Below, piece after piece: positions 63,379 to 64,000 of a stretch of DNA of 64,000 bases; position 1 is the stretch's first letter; each line of letters begins with the position of its first letter. This DNA is from VFKI01 sp033762075 (GTDB lineage Bacteria > Pseudomonadota > Gammaproteobacteria > DSM-16500), in NCBI GenBank assembly GCA_033762075.1, contig JANRLY010000054.1, positions 19,296 through 83,295 on the forward strand, read 5' to 3'. A program made the position numbers and the translations under genes. The notes beneath the pieces were generated by a model. The model did no database searches. It worked only from the letters and a program-made list of their open reading frames with translations, and was not told the origin of the DNA.

Positions 63379-63759
63379 TTATTTTTTATAAGTAGGCGTT
63401 CTGATTTCTTCGATATTCGTAACAACGCGTGATGATAATCCTTTACGAGGATCTACACCAAAAAATCGATCATATTCGACTTTCACGAATGAGCCTTTAT
63501 TACAGAACTCATTAGCTTTTTTAAACAACTTTTTATTGTCGTGCAAACTCATCTCCATCGAGTTCAAGCGATTGCCATTTGAGAATTCACCTGGGTTTAA
63601 AGTCATTTCATTGGTTTCAAAAAAAGCGCCTCGCTTCCCGACATTATTAATCACACCGGTTTGTGTTCCTGAGGAAATTTTCCATTTTGCGGCTTCAGGA
63701 ACAACATAGGCTGCACCAACGACGGGCAATAAAGATAATATAACGCGTGTCATACCCAT
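63379..63759 (-). CDS. Small exported/anchored protein, unknown
   Basis: A 126-residue protein with a hydrophobic N terminus (VILSLLPVVGAAYVVPEAA) and a beta-rich domain GTQTGVINNVGKRGAFFETN then KGSFVKVEYDRFFGVDPRKG. It resembles small periplasmic proteins sometimes misnamed 6-phosphogluconate dehydrogenase; not assigned here. AAGGAG lies before ATG 63759. Probably co-transcribed with the ankyrin-like gene. Confidence 0.6.
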   Translation of the reverse strand: MGMTRVILSLLPVVGAAYVVPEAAKWKISSGTQTGVINNVGKRGAFFETNEMTLNPGEFSNGNRLNSMEMSLHDNKKLFKKANEFCNKGSFVKVEYDRFFGVDPRKGLSSRVVTNIEEIRTPTYKK

Positions 63760-63791
63760 TTTAATTTCTCCTTGTTAAATAAAATTCCTAT

Positions 63792-63813
63792 GAACGCAAA
63801 AGCCTTTGCGTTC
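63792..63813. terminator. Hairpin after the partial right-edge gene
   Basis: GAACGCAAA (63792-63800), loop AGCC, TTTGCGTTC (63805-63813): a perfect 9-bp stem downstream of the partial minus-strand gene. A T-rich stretch follows on the minus strand. Confidence 0.6.
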
Positions 63814-63873
63814 ACTAATTGCGATGAAATTTCTCATTTATAGGCTATGAAGTCAAGCAAAGAAATTGAACTA

Positions 63874-64000
63874 CTACCATTGCGGATTATGTTTTCCTGC
63901 GTGTCTTGCTCTAATACTTGCTTGCGCATTTTTAATGCTTTTCGAATGCGCAATGACTTTCCATTTTCCTTTTTCATTTTTTAAAATAGGCCAACCTTTA
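63874..64000 (-). CDS. Partial small basic protein (cut by window end)
   Basis: The frame is open from the right edge to a TAG at 63876-63874, giving the last 41 residues of a gene that starts beyond the window: KGWPILKNEKGKWKVIAHSK, then AQASIRARHAGKHNPQW. Lys-rich; no family recognised. A hairpin follows the stop. Confidence 0.5.
   Translation of the reverse strand, partial: KGWPILKNEKGKWKVIAHSKSIKNAQASIRARHAGKHNPQW

Overview
The window reads as chromosomal DNA of an AT-rich gammaproteobacterium, most likely a Legionellales/Coxiella-type lineage (inference). The support is a conserved core gene order (clpX-lon-hupB-tRNA-tRNA-ppiD; mrdA-rodA-mltB-rlpA; kdsD-kdsC-lptC-lptA-lptB-hpf-npr; mlaFEDCB), short tightly packed operons with many 1-4 nt overlaps, and scattered eukaryotic-like or orphan proteins (a duplicated F-box-like membrane protein, an ankyrin-like protein, a Cys-tailed micro-protein). 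No prophage, CRISPR array, rRNA operon or secretion-system locus was found; mobile DNA is limited to IS30 remnants at 59.7-61.2 kb and one intact tyrosine recombinase.

Left part (1-10.9 kb): the end of clpX, then lon, hupB, tRNA-Val, tRNA-Asp and a shortened ppiD (protein quality control); a small secreted protein; a 520-aa protein built of two F-box/two-TM units; rmuC; and, on the minus strand, a ThiXYZ-type ABC importer behind a TPP riboswitch with an unusually long P3 arm.

Envelope block (10.9-20.4 kb, minus strand): pagL-like - mrdA - rodA - mltB - rlpA - rseP run as one closely spaced series, covering lipid A deacylation, rod-shape peptidoglycan synthesis, lytic transglycosylases and site-2 proteolysis. 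The rlpA start lies in a 54-bp tandem repeat. lemA-htpX-hemH follow as a second overlapping operon.

MSHA-type IV pilus locus (20.4-33.3 kb): two divergent operons. Minus strand: mshC-D-O-P (minor pilins), where MshP carries a seven-repeat propeller-like tail. Plus strand: mshI-I2-J-K-L-M-N-E-G-A (assembly platform, secretin, ATPases, major pilin), the last with its own promoter and dyad. mshF, mshB, mshQ and mshH are absent.

Central metabolism and envelope (33.4-52.9 kb): an arginase-family enzyme, an L,D-transpeptidase, a DUF924 protein, tRNA-Ala(CGC), L-serine dehydratase, an MscK-type channel, TldD/PmbA, then the LPS-export and KDO genes facing away from the complete mlaFEDCB lipid-transport operon, followed by a CHASE4-GGDEF protein.

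Right part (52.9-64 kb): tyrosine recombinase, phhAB (phenylalanine hydroxylase), a CrtC/lipocalin-like secreted protein, a DUF4239 membrane protein preceded by an unannotated 58-aa Cys-tailed ORF, orphan membrane and secreted proteins, IS30 debris, a TMEM175-like channel, tag, and an ankyrin-like gene pair ending at a partial gene on the right edge.
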